This document shows positions 43,393 to 52,624 of a stretch of 64,000 nt of DNA, piece by piece. Position 1 is the stretch's first letter. Every line of letters begins with the position of its first letter. The translations under genes and the position numbers were made by a program. The DNA is from Serpentinicella sp031432315 (GTDB taxonomy: Bacteria; Bacillota; Clostridia; Peptostreptococcales; Natronincolaceae), in NCBI RefSeq assembly GCF_031432315.1, contig NZ_JAVKGO010000005.1, positions 100,317 to 164,316 of the forward strand, written 5' to 3'. The notes under the pieces are model-generated. The model was not told the origin of the DNA. It did no database searches and was given only the letters and a program-made list of their open reading frames with translations.

Positions 43393-43959
43393 TTATTTAT
43401 TTAACACATCTAAATCATAAAGAATCTTAAATATCTCAACATGATTTTTTATTGTTGGTATGTTTCTTCTTTTTCCTGAAAAAGTTTTTTTAATTGCAAA
43501 TCCTCCTGCATCGATCCAGCCTATCAAGTTATGACCGTAATCATCTATTAAAATGGATTTGGTAAGGTCCCCGCCTGCTGATTCAATTATATGGGCTTTT
43601 GTCTGTCCAACCTCACATAAAACAATATCGTCATTAGTTATTGTTGGAAAATGTTTGGCTAGCCATGCTCTTTTCTCAGGTTTGCAAAAATCAGTATTAA
43701 TACATGCTGATAGTATTTTCACCTGTGCGCCCATAGATTGTAGTACGGGTATAACCTTTGTCCCATCGTCTAATGCAGGTAATCCTTCAAAGTAACCTCT
43801 ATTCTCCATTTCTGATAAAGCCTTTTCTTCCAAGCCATGAATTGAAAACAATGCTAAGCAATTATCCATATCATAATATATTGTAATATCTTGAAGTTTT
43901 AAATTCTGTCTTTTAAACCTGCTAATCATGTCATTAATTTTGTCTATATCATACTGCAT
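43393..43959 (-). CDS. 5'(3')-deoxyribonucleotidase-like HAD phosphatase
   Basis: A 188-residue HAD protein. The nucleophile motif is YYDMDNCLALF (Asp at about 29 and 31). RGYFEGLPALDDG resembles the substrate loop of NT5C nucleotidases, VKILSACIN carries motif II, KRAWLAKHFP motif III, and ILIDDYGHNLIGW motif IV. Such enzymes dephosphorylate deoxynucleotides and balance dNTP pools. Two deoxynucleoside kinases lie 13 kb away, but not in the same unit. AGGAGG-like GGAGG precedes the ATG. Confidence 0.8.
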   Translation of the reverse strand: MQYDIDKINDMISRFKRQNLKLQDITIYYDMDNCLALFSIHGLEEKALSEMENRGYFEGLPALDDGTKVIPVLQSMGAQVKILSACINTDFCKPEKRAWLAKHFPTITNDDIVLCEVGQTKAHIIESAGGDLTKSILIDDYGHNLIGWIDAGGFAIKKTFSGKRRNIPTIKNHVEIFKILYDLDVLNK

Positions 43960-44071
43960 AAATTATGCCTCCATTCTTCAGTCATATACATTTTTTCTTA
44001 TGCTTAACGCTGTCTACATTATTTTATCAGAAATAGATATCGAATTTCAACAGTATGAATTGTGTTTAAAA

Positions 44072-45223
44072 TTAATATCTGTAAACTGCTGCTACTAATC
44101 GCTCACTGTTCCCTGGCATTTTATCTTTATCCATTACATAAACTTTACCTTGATTTATAAAAGTATGAATGGCTGCAAAATTCAATAACTCTTGGTTACA
44201 GTAATCATCTTCTGAACTAATATCTACTTGATTTTGTTTTTCATCAAAATTACCCCAAACTTGTTCATCCTTTGCGATAAATAAAGATTCCACTCTTTGA
44301 TTATATGCTGAAGAAACAATATCATTTAAATCATTCGATGCTTTGCCAGTGCCAATCAAATTGTTATAATCTTCTATTGCCTTTTGCTCTTCCTGCTCAA
44401 AGTATGGTTTTATAATTTTCCAAGCTTCTTGTTGTAAGTCTTTATTTACTTCTTCTTCCACATTTCCTTCTATGCCTTCATTTATTATGTTTAGCTCTTT
44501 ATTAGCCTCTTTAAAGATAGGGAATAAATAATCCACCCCCGCTAAAACTATTGGAGTAGTTGTATCTTGTATATAGTTTATTAACTCTGTATTGACTTCT
44601 TGAAAATATCTTAGTATGTCTGTTTTTTTGTCTTCCATCCCATATCCATGTCCATGAAATACTGCATTTCTTTTACTACTCCCACTGTTAGGGGTTCTAG
44701 TGTTAAATTGAAGCTGGTCTTCCGGATCATCGTACTTTAAAGCTTCTTGTAAACTCGTTGGCACTTCTTCTAGGTCTATTTCCTTTACATCATCTCTAGT
44801 ACAGTGTAATAAACGCATATCATTTTGACTGATAGTCAAAACATAAAATTGACCGTTCTGTTGAAATACTGGAAATAATGGTTTAATATAAAAATCATCT
44901 TTTACTGTGGCAAACTCTTGGAATTCAAAGGGTACTGTGTAGTGATAAAAATCTTCTTCAGTAGCAAACATAGCTAATCCTTTATCTAAGGAATTCCAAT
45001 ATTTTGTGTCTTCCAAAAGACGTTCAAAGGGATAGGTAATTTTTTTGACCTTATCCTTTTCAACTAACTCTAGTAGTTTGTTTTCACATTGTTTTATTAA
45101 ATTTTTTAATTTTATTCTACCCTTTTCTAAGTTGCGCTCTTCTGCTGCTGTTGTTAAGAAAATTGATACATTTACTTCTTTTCTACTGTTTAATAATTTG
45201 TCTAATTCGTTTCTAGTAAACAA
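44072..45223 (-). CDS. baeRF family protein (bacterial archaeo-eukaryotic release-factor-like)
   Basis: The 383-residue protein matches the baeRF type: an N-terminal alpha/beta part with NVSIFLTT, GLAMFATEEDFYHY, and a middle Rossmann-like VLTISQNDMRLLHCTRDDV; then an eRF1 domain 3-like end (KVYVMDKDKMPGNSERLVAAVYRY). FHGHGYGMEDKKTDILRYFQ near residue 185 is where this family carries a Gly-rich loop. Bacterial members are thought to act in ribosome rescue or biological conflict, but are little studied. The start is TTG at 45223, set by AGGAGG. It is monocistronic. Confidence 0.8.
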   Translation of the reverse strand: MFTRNELDKLLNSRKEVNVSIFLTTAAEERNLEKGRIKLKNLIKQCENKLLELVEKDKVKKITYPFERLLEDTKYWNSLDKGLAMFATEEDFYHYTVPFEFQEFATVKDDFYIKPLFPVFQQNGQFYVLTISQNDMRLLHCTRDDVKEIDLEEVPTSLQEALKYDDPEDQLQFNTRTPNSGSSKRNAVFHGHGYGMEDKKTDILRYFQEVNTELINYIQDTTTPIVLAGVDYLFPIFKEANKELNIINEGIEGNVEEEVNKDLQQEAWKIIKPYFEQEEQKAIEDYNNLIGTGKASNDLNDIVSSAYNQRVESLFIAKDEQVWGNFDEKQNQVDISSEDDYCNQELLNFAAIHTFINQGKVYVMDKDKMPGNSERLVAAVYRY

Positions 45224-45375
45224 AATATCGCCTCCTAATTAAGTATTTTAAATTTTAGTTTCGGGTGATTTTTTGATTTATTGAATATTTTCTGGCACAA
45301 AAGATGTCTGTATTAATGACATACCCTAGTGCTTTTCGTTATAAACACTTGGCTTTAAACTCAAAATAAAAAAAG

Positions 45376-45422
45376 AAGTACCACTGAGCTTTTTAAAGCT
45401 ACAGTGGTACTTTTTATACTGA
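45376..45422 (-). terminator. Terminator of the flotillin operon
   Basis: AAGTACCACTG and CAGTGGTACTT form an 11-bp stem, with an inner AGCTTT/AAAGCT stem. On the minus strand TTTTTTTATTTT follows. Confidence 0.85.
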
Positions 45423-45429
45423 TCTTCTT

Positions 45430-46851
45430 TTATTCCTCATCCTTTAATTCTACCTGTTTTTCTTCTACTTTTAATGTGCCGGCTTCTTCTTTATTCTGTA
45501 TAAGATAATCTGGTAAATTTAACCCAGCGCTATTAAATACATCTTGCAATGGGGGTAGTGACTGCATCATACCTGACAGAAAATTAGCTGTAGCTGGTTT
45601 TCCACCTTCTTTTCCTCCACCCATATTATCCCACACAGTTACCTTATCAATATTAATTCCTTTAATTGCTTCTACTTGTATTTTTACTATTTCCGGTAAC
45701 CTATCGGCAATCATCATCATTACAGCTTTTTCTGGATTACCACCAGCAGCTTCTACTAACTTTTGGAAACCTTGTGCTTGCTTCTCTAACATTTCCTTAG
45801 TTCCTCTTGCCTGGGCATCCATTTTTGCAAAGATTGCATCTGCTTCTCCTTTTGCAATCCTTCTGAATTCTTCCGCCTGTGCTTCTGCCTCTATTTCTAA
45901 CTTTTGTTTTTCAACTTCTGCATGAACAAGTACATCGGCTTCTTTAGTCGCTTTTTCTCTTTTAGCTCTTGATTTTTCTGCTTCTTCTTCTGCTAAATAA
46001 GACTCTTCAAGTGCCTTTGCAGACTGTACTTTCTCTGCTGCACTTGCTCTTCTTTCTGCTTCTGCTGCTTTTTCTCTTTTCTCTGCTTCAGAATTCGCAA
46101 CAGTAATCTTAGACCTATTTTCACCTTCAACTGCTATGGCATCTGCTTCTGCAACTTCAACCCTTTGATCCCTTCTAGCTTGTGCTTCACCAATGGAACC
46201 ATCTCTATCTTTTTCTGCCACACTTTTCTTTGCATCATTGACAGCCTTTGCCGCTGCTTCTTTACCAAGGGCTTCAATGTATCCAGACTCGTCATTAATA
46301 TCTGTAACGTTTACATTTATTAATCTTAAACCAATCTTTTTCAGTTCAGTTTCAACATTACTCGAAACCGCTTCAAGAAATTTATCTCGATCTGTATTAA
46401 TTTCTTCTATGTCCATCGTAGCAATGACCAATCTCAATTGTCCAAAGATAATATCCTTTGCTAACTCCTGTATTTCTGTTAAGCCTAAGCCCAGTAATCG
46501 CTCTGCTGCGTTTTGCATTACACCAGGTTCAGTTGAAATACCAACAGTAAATCTTGAAGGTACATCAACACGAATATTTTGTTTGCTTAGTGCATTTTGA
46601 AGATTTACTTCAATTGATAGCGGTGTAAGGTCTAAAAACTCGTAGTGCTGTATTACTGGCCATATAAATGCGGCACCACCGTGAATACATTTTGAGGATC
46701 TATTTTCATTACCCTCTTTACCAACTTTACCATAAACAACTAAAATCTTGTCTGAAGGACATTTTTTGTACCTAGAAAATAATGCTGCAATTGTACCAAA
46801 TATAATAACTACAATAACTGTTATTAAAATAACTCCATATGCTGACTCCAT
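45430..46851 (-). CDS. floT: Flotillin family protein (FloT/YuaG-like)
   Basis: A 473-residue membrane scaffold of functional membrane microdomains. One N-terminal hairpin helix (about 5-25) is followed by the SPFH/band 7 domain (30-200; VPSRFTVGISTEPGVMQNAAERLLGL). Then comes a long Ala/Glu/Lys-rich coiled coil with EA repeats (205-350) and the C-terminal oligomerising part (GGGKEGGKPATANFLSG). The start overlaps the NfeD stop by TAATG, giving coupled expression of the pair. In Bacillus, the yuaF-yuaG operon is similar and depends on sigma-W. Confidence 0.95.
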   Translation of the reverse strand: MESAYGVILITVIVVIIFGTIAALFSRYKKCPSDKILVVYGKVGKEGNENRSSKCIHGGAAFIWPVIQHYEFLDLTPLSIEVNLQNALSKQNIRVDVPSRFTVGISTEPGVMQNAAERLLGLGLTEIQELAKDIIFGQLRLVIATMDIEEINTDRDKFLEAVSSNVETELKKIGLRLINVNVTDINDESGYIEALGKEAAAKAVNDAKKSVAEKDRDGSIGEAQARRDQRVEVAEADAIAVEGENRSKITVANSEAEKREKAAEAERRASAAEKVQSAKALEESYLAEEEAEKSRAKREKATKEADVLVHAEVEKQKLEIEAEAQAEEFRRIAKGEADAIFAKMDAQARGTKEMLEKQAQGFQKLVEAAGGNPEKAVMMMIADRLPEIVKIQVEAIKGINIDKVTVWDNMGGGKEGGKPATANFLSGMMQSLPPLQDVFNSAGLNLPDYLIQNKEEAGTLKVEEKQVELKDEE

Positions 46852-47450
46852 TATTTTTCCCCCTTATTTATTTTTTCTACCAGTAATATGCTATTACTGA
46901 TTACATCTTCTACTCTAACAATACTTCCTGTACTAATATCTTTTTTATTATCAGTCATAGCATCTAGCTCTCTTAAGGATCCTTGTAATGTAATGTTGAC
47001 TTTACCCATACCTTTTCTATTCCCGGGAATCGATAAATACACTTCTCCTATAACACCTTTAGCCCGTTGTAAATTCATTGTACCACTATCTGCTAACTTT
47101 GTTATGAAGTAAAAAAGCGATGATACAATTAAAAGTACAATAATTGCAAGCATTGTAGATAAAACTATTGTTGCAAAATTACCTAATCCACTATGGGAAA
47201 AGGTAATACCCGACCAACCAAATACAGCAAAAAAAGTTATAAAGTTTCTTACTGTAAATATTTCAAATCCAGGTTCAAAATCACCATCATCTCCGATGTC
47301 TACACTTTCTTCTACACTGTCAAAACCACCTTCACCACCAAAACCTAAGAAAGTACTCAATAATTGTATTAGTAATAGCACTGTGAAAGGTATAGCTAAG
47401 TACCAATATACTTTATCAAATACTAATGCCTCATTTAACCAATCAATCAA
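46851..47450 (-). CDS. NfeD-like membrane protein (YuaF type)
   Basis: A 199-residue partner of flotillin. It has an N-terminal membrane helix, an acidic stretch (EGGFDSVEESVDIGDDGDFE), two or three more helices, and a C-terminal OB-fold domain (AKGVIGEVYLSIPGNRKGMGKV to SIVRVEDVISNSILLVEKI). The start is TTG at 47450, set by AAGGGGGGAT; the longer frame to 47477 runs through the ribosome site itself. It is the first gene of the pair with floT. Confidence 0.87.
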   Translation of the reverse strand: MIDWLNEALVFDKVYWYLAIPFTVLLLIQLLSTFLGFGGEGGFDSVEESVDIGDDGDFEPGFEIFTVRNFITFFAVFGWSGITFSHSGLGNFATIVLSTMLAIIVLLIVSSLFYFITKLADSGTMNLQRAKGVIGEVYLSIPGNRKGMGKVNITLQGSLRELDAMTDNKKDISTGSIVRVEDVISNSILLVEKINKGEK

Positions 47451-47573
47451 ATGATATCCCCCCTTTTTATATAACAATTTTAAATAACATATTATGTTAT
47501 TTAAAATTAAATATACCTATAGTGGTAATATAAGTAACATGCTATTTTAGTATAACATATAAAGCTCCTTTAT

Positions 47574-47640
47574 AATAAATACACAAAAATAATACACCAC
47601 TAATGATAGTGGTGTATTATTTTTGTGTATTTATTTTTTT
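47574..47640. terminator. Very long perfect hairpin downstream of degV
   Basis: A 27-bp perfect inverted repeat (47574-47600 and 47609-47635) encloses the 8-base loop TAATGATA and overlaps the degV stop region. T-rich runs follow. It works as a terminator for degV, but its arms are about twice the usual length. A tiny mobile-element relic is possible. Confidence 0.8.
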
Positions 47641-48481
47641 ACTCAGTCATAATTGTAATGCCTATTAAACCCGGACCTGTATGTACTCCTGCTACTGGAC
47701 TTATATCGCTAAACCCTAGCCTAGTAATGTTTTGAAGCTTTGATATTTTATCATAAAGTTCTTGGGCTTCTGCTTTAGCCCCTCCATGAAGCACCCAGAC
47801 CTTCGCTCTTTTTTCTTCAAGTGTATTTCTTACGATATTGTAAATCTCTAAAATACTCTGCTTTCTTCCTCTAACTTTTTTATAGGTGTAATACACTCCT
47901 TCTTTATCAATTGAAATAATAGGTTTCATATTTAATAGCTCCCCAATACTTCCAGAAACCTTTCCAATACGACCACCTTTAATAAGATACTTAAGGGTGT
48001 CTAACACATAGAATAGTTTTATCTTATCTCTTAGCTTTGGTAAATTTTCAACTATCTCATCAAAACTTTTTCCTTCATTTATCATTTCACCACATTCTAA
48101 TACTATTGCTCCTGCACCAAGAGACAGTGCCTTTGAATCAAATATCTCAAATTTAATTTCTGGATGATTTTCACTCACCAGCCTAACACTATTATGCGTT
48201 CCTGATAAACCTGATGAAATAGTTACCACAATTATGTGGGTATATCCTTCTTCTTTGAGTTTGACAAAAAGACGATCAATATCCTCCATTGTTGGTAGAG
48301 AAGTTGTTGGCACTTCAACTTCCATGTTGTTATATACTTCTTCCGGTGTTATATCAACCCTATCAGTATATTCCCTGTCTTTATATACAATTTTAAGCGG
48401 GAGCACATGAATGTTGTATTTTTCGACTTCTTCTTTATCCAAGTCACTTGTACTATCCGTTACCAATGCAATTTTATTCAA
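47639..48481 (-). CDS. DegV family fatty-acid-binding protein
   Basis: A 280-residue DegV protein (FakB-like), which binds a fatty acid for phosphorylation by a FakA kinase. Motifs are IALVTDSTSDL (3-13), PLKIVYKDREYTD, TTSLPTMEDI with the ligand-contacting TSLP near residue 60, and SSGLSGTHNSVRL near 90. The C-terminal half ends in HTGPGLIGI. The start is TTG at 48481 following GGAGGA. It is monocistronic. A link to the acc operon is functional only, not positional. Confidence 0.92.
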   Translation of the reverse strand: MNKIALVTDSTSDLDKEEVEKYNIHVLPLKIVYKDREYTDRVDITPEEVYNNMEVEVPTTSLPTMEDIDRLFVKLKEEGYTHIIVVTISSGLSGTHNSVRLVSENHPEIKFEIFDSKALSLGAGAIVLECGEMINEGKSFDEIVENLPKLRDKIKLFYVLDTLKYLIKGGRIGKVSGSIGELLNMKPIISIDKEGVYYTYKKVRGRKQSILEIYNIVRNTLEEKRAKVWVLHGGAKAEAQELYDKISKLQNITRLGFSDISPVAGVHTGPGLIGITIMTE

Positions 48482-48595
48482 CTATATTCCTCCAATTCAA
48501 AAACTTTATTTTATTATAACATGTTATTACAAAAATATGTAATATTGCTTAAGTTTTGTTATTTTTTATTGATAAAACAAATTATATATCTACAG

Positions 48596-50515
48596 CTAAC
48601 GATAAAACCGTTTCCTTTGAAAGATACCTATTCCTATAGCTAAAGAAACAACAAACATAATCATTAGCCATCCATATTTTAGCTCTATGGTACTAGGCAA
48701 AAAAACTGCCATACTGTTATTTAATACATGTAAAAAGATTGCAGGAAATATAGATCTGGATTTTACTGTAATATAACCGAAAGTAAGTCCTAGTAAAAAG
48801 GTTGGTACGAGACGAACTATATCTAAATGAATAATGGCAAAAGCTAACGCGGATATAATTATCGCCCATTTAGCTCCCCAGCTTTTCTCTAAAGATCTTA
48901 AGATTAATCCTCTAAAAAATAGTTCTTCACAAATCCCGGGGGTTAAGGCAATAACAAAAAATTTACCTAGTAAACTTAGAGATTTAATTTGTGCCTCTAG
49001 TTCTACTAAATTTGGTGCTTCTTCTATAAAAGGCATAATAGACATTTGATAAATAAATATTGCTGCAATTGTTGCAAGCCACAATCCTATTCCGCCTATA
49101 AAATCAGTTAGTAAGGGTTTTCTCAATCCTAGAGATTTTTTAAATGATGCTTTTAGATACCATAATATGCCTAGAGGCATTGCGCCAAAAATCGTATATT
49201 GAACAATTACCGTACTATGTATGGCATCAAACCAACCGGATAATATAGTACTAAGATAAATAAATAAAATAGTCATTACTGCTAAACTTACTAAAGCATC
49301 CTCAACCTCAATAAAGTTTCTTTTACTCAGTTCTTTTCTATTAAGTCTAAATGTCGTTCCTTTTCCAACACCAAATAAAATCTGTTCTTCTCCAAAAACT
49401 TTAAATAAAAATAATAAACTTAAAACTGAGAACATCCCATTTACAACAAAAGTCAATAGTAGTAATGATATATTTAAATTTTCAAGAAAAACAGACTTAA
49501 TTAACAAAGTAGCGTTTATAATCGGTATTAATGTGTAGATAGGTGTTAACTCTACTCCTGGTGTTGCACCAATATATGCAGGTATCATAAAAACAAAAAT
49601 TAAGGGTGTCAAATAGGCACCAGATTCTTTATAGCTATTAGCAAACATTCCTACTCCGATACTTGCTCCTGCACCTATAAAAATCAATGGGAGTAATGCA
49701 ATAAGTACGATTAAAATGTTCGATAACTCCATAGCACCACCTAAGCTATCTACCCCTATCATTTGGGGTAGAATTAAAAATAAAATAATCAAACTTAACA
49801 ACATTGATATTATACCTAACAGTATACATGAAAGTAATTTAGCTATTACCACTTCCACTGTTTTTACCGGAACCGAAAATAAAGTTTCTAGGGTACCCAT
49901 CTCTTTTTCAGCAGTTGATAATTCTATAGCAAAATTAACAACGGATAACAATGCATACAAAGTTAAAATTAATGGTAGTACCCCACTAAGAGAATAATTA
50001 CTTTGTTCTTTTGCAGTTGATACATCTTGCGTATTCAAAACAATTGAGTTAAGTATATTTTCAGTGCTACCATGCATTTCTAATAACCTTATTTGCTCTA
50101 ACTCTTTAAATTCATCCAATATAGGCATTATTCTTTCGACTGCACGCAACCCACTATTTCTTCCTGAATCGTAGGTTAACTCAATTAAATGGCGATCATT
50201 AGTATATTCATAGCTAAATATTAAGTCGGTTGTGCGTTCTTCTACTCCGGTTTCATATTTATATAACTTAATTTGTTCATTCTTATTCATCTTATGTTTT
50301 AAATCTTGGGGCAGTTCTTGTTCACCAGTTTTTAATATGATATTACTTTTGGTTTCTTCACTAGATCTGTGTGTCATTTCGGTTATTTGCTGAAATCCAT
50401 ATATTAATACAGGTAGTAAAATCAGTGGTGCAACAAGGCCAATGAGTACTCTTTTATTTCTTATAAGTGTCAGTAATTCTTTTTTTATCAACTGTTTGAT
50501 TACAGACCAACTCAT
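48596..50515 (-). CDS. ABC-2 permease fused to a CPBP intramembrane protease domain
   Basis: A 639-residue fusion. Residues 1-400 form an ABC-2 type permease: one helix near 25-40, a large external loop, and five or six helices from 180 on, with TAEKEMGTLETLFSVPVK at the coupling site. The C-terminal 240 residues are a CPBP (Abi/Rce1) domain with EELFFRG near 530, His563 in AIIHLD and His596 in AIFLHVLNN. It lies third in a NatA-NatB-like operon and overlaps the previous permease by ATGA. The protease part may process an exported peptide or regulate the exporter. Confidence 0.87.
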   Translation of the reverse strand: MSWSVIKQLIKKELLTLIRNKRVLIGLVAPLILLPVLIYGFQQITEMTHRSSEETKSNIILKTGEQELPQDLKHKMNKNEQIKLYKYETGVEERTTDLIFSYEYTNDRHLIELTYDSGRNSGLRAVERIMPILDEFKELEQIRLLEMHGSTENILNSIVLNTQDVSTAKEQSNYSLSGVLPLILTLYALLSVVNFAIELSTAEKEMGTLETLFSVPVKTVEVVIAKLLSCILLGIISMLLSLIILFLILPQMIGVDSLGGAMELSNILIVLIALLPLIFIGAGASIGVGMFANSYKESGAYLTPLIFVFMIPAYIGATPGVELTPIYTLIPIINATLLIKSVFLENLNISLLLLTFVVNGMFSVLSLLFLFKVFGEEQILFGVGKGTTFRLNRKELSKRNFIEVEDALVSLAVMTILFIYLSTILSGWFDAIHSTVIVQYTIFGAMPLGILWYLKASFKKSLGLRKPLLTDFIGGIGLWLATIAAIFIYQMSIMPFIEEAPNLVELEAQIKSLSLLGKFFVIALTPGICEELFFRGLILRSLEKSWGAKWAIIISALAFAIIHLDIVRLVPTFLLGLTFGYITVKSRSIFPAIFLHVLNNSMAVFLPSTIELKYGWLMIMFVVSLAIGIGIFQRKRFYR

Positions 50516-51696
50516 CCCTTTTCACCTCCAAAAATGACACGATCAGATTTAAATAAGTAATTCATAATGAACACACCTATACCTGCCAAACCTAAATTAA
50601 TACTTAAAACATATAGTGTATTTAAAACCGTATAATTACCTAAAAATGCTTCTCGCATAATAAGTATTCCATTAGTTATTGGAATCATCAATGTTACCGT
50701 TGAAATTTCAATGGCAGGCAATATAGCAATATAACTTAACGCCATAAATAATATTAATAATACGGATCCATAATTTTGAGATTCTTGATATGTCTTTGCT
50801 AATAACCCTAGGCCTATAAAGAATGTACTGGTCAATACCATTAAAACAACTAAAACAATCAACAAAAATAAGAATAGACTTAGGGAAATACTTACTTGAA
50901 ATTCAGGGATATTAACCGTTATTCCGTAGACAATTGGAAAAATGGCTAATATATTTACCATGCCACTTATAATACCTACAGTAACGCAGGCTAATAGCTT
51001 TCCGATTATTATATGAAAACGCTTGATCGGTATAGAAAATATGGTTTCTAAAGTATTTCTTTCTTTTTCTCCTGCACTTAAATCAGATGCAATTGTGTAG
51101 GTTCCGGAAATACCATAAATTACAATAATAAAAGGAATAAGCATGCCTAGTATCATATAAATACTTCTAGACTCACCATCATCAGTAAGTTCAATATGCT
51201 CTATCTGTACAATATTATTAATTTGATCGCTCATGCCTATCTTATCTAAATTTTTTTCTCTAATTTCTTCTTCATATTCTATAATATGTCTTTGGACTCG
51301 CATTGCTGCTCTTTGGCTAGTATCAATTGTCCTATTAAAATAAAGGGTATATTTTTCAATGCCTTCATCAATAGAACCCTTTATCTGTGCATCGTGCTGA
51401 TCTTCAAATTCTTTTACTAGCTCTGCCCCTTGTAGCTCTATAAGCTGAATTTTTTCATCTTCTTCGAGTTTATGTAGTAGTTCATCGGCTATATATTGCT
51501 TCACAGCTACTGTACTTACTTTCTGATTTAAGTTTGATTGCACAATATTTACAAATCCCATGAAAATAATAATTAGTAAAGGATAGATTAGAATAGGTAA
51601 GAAAATAGTTAAAAGTGCTTTCTTATCTCTAAACAGAGCAATCATTTCTTTTTTCCATATAATTAGTGTGTTACTTAATCCTATCAAAGGGTTCAC
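50512..51696 (-). CDS. ABC-2 type permease (NatB-like)
   Basis: A 394-residue permease. A first helix (about 30-50) is followed by a large extracytoplasmic loop (50-170) and five further helices from residue 175, with DLSAGEKERNTLETIFSIPIKRF as the cytosolic coupling stretch, matching its paralogous neighbour. The start is uncertain: the GTG at 51696 lies inside the ATPase gene, with GGAG only a few bases before; a later ATG at codon 18 is an alternative. Na+ or peptide/antibiotic export is typical. Confidence 0.83.
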   Translation of the reverse strand: MNPLIGLSNTLIIWKKEMIALFRDKKALLTIFLPILIYPLLIIIFMGFVNIVQSNLNQKVSTVAVKQYIADELLHKLEEDEKIQLIELQGAELVKEFEDQHDAQIKGSIDEGIEKYTLYFNRTIDTSQRAAMRVQRHIIEYEEEIREKNLDKIGMSDQINNIVQIEHIELTDDGESRSIYMILGMLIPFIIVIYGISGTYTIASDLSAGEKERNTLETIFSIPIKRFHIIIGKLLACVTVGIISGMVNILAIFPIVYGITVNIPEFQVSISLSLFLFLLIVLVVLMVLTSTFFIGLGLLAKTYQESQNYGSVLLILFMALSYIAILPAIEISTVTLMIPITNGILIMREAFLGNYTVLNTLYVLSINLGLAGIGVFIMNYLFKSDRVIFGGEKG

Positions 51697-52426
51697 TCCG
51701 ATCTATATAGGATAAAAAGATTTCTCGTATGTTTCCTTTACCTGTCTTTAACTTAAGTTCTTCTAACGTTCCCGTCTCAATCAAATCCCCTTCATGAATT
51801 AGGCCTATACGATCGCATAAAGTGTCAGCCTCTTCCATGTAATGGGTTGAGAATATTATTGTTTTACCCCGTGTTTTTTCAGTTTGAATAAAATCAATAA
51901 TTGTTCTACTTGTCAAAATATCAAGACCTAGAGTTGGCTCATCCAGGATATAAATTTGTGGATCATGAATCATACACCGTGCAATTGAAGTTTTTTGTAC
52001 CTGACCCGTTGAAAGTTTCTCAATAACTCTATCTTTAAAAGAATACATATCAAGGGTATTTAATATTGTATCTATCCGTTTTTCTATAAGTTGTTTATCA
52101 ATTCCATACAATTTACCAAAAAACCGCATTGTTTCAACCGGCGTCAATTTTTTATACAATTTTGTATTTCCGGATAAAAATGCAATAGACTTTTTTACCG
52201 CTTCCGCCTCATTTTTTGAGTCATACCCATTAACTTTAACGTGTCCTGATGTTGCTTGCATGATTGAAGCCATAATTCTTAGTAATGTTGTTTTTCCTGC
52301 CCCATTTGGACCAAGAAGACCAAAAATTTCCCCCTTATTGACCGTAAAAGAAATATCTTTTAATGCATAAAAATTACCATTTTTTTTATCATAAAATTTC
52401 TTTTTAATTTGATTAACTTCTATCAT
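51671..52426 (-). CDS. ABC transporter ATP-binding protein (NatA-like)
   Basis: A 251-residue ATPase. Walker A is GPNGAGKTT (39-47), the signature is LSTGQVQKT near 136, Walker B is IYILDEPTLGLD near 157, and the H-loop is FSTHYMEEAD. The position and type are like NatA, the energy unit for a Na+/K+ or peptide exporter. AAGGAGG precedes the ATG. The 3' end overlaps the first permease by up to 26 bp. Confidence 0.91.
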   Translation of the reverse strand: MIEVNQIKKKFYDKKNGNFYALKDISFTVNKGEIFGLLGPNGAGKTTLLRIMASIMQATSGHVKVNGYDSKNEAEAVKKSIAFLSGNTKLYKKLTPVETMRFFGKLYGIDKQLIEKRIDTILNTLDMYSFKDRVIEKLSTGQVQKTSIARCMIHDPQIYILDEPTLGLDILTSRTIIDFIQTEKTRGKTIIFSTHYMEEADTLCDRIGLIHEGDLIETGTLEELKLKTGKGNIREIFLSYIDRSEPFDRIK

Positions 52427-52624
52427 AACAAAGCCTCCTTATTAAGTACCATCCTAAATACTTTATATATATTATTAATTTTACCACAATTTTGTAATTT
52501 CCACTAAACGCTCCTCACAAAAATCAAAAATATATACACTAAATTTTATACGATATATTTTTTTACTGTAAAATAATTTGATATAATATTATTGTTAAGA
52601 ATAGACATCTTAGGGGGCTACTAA

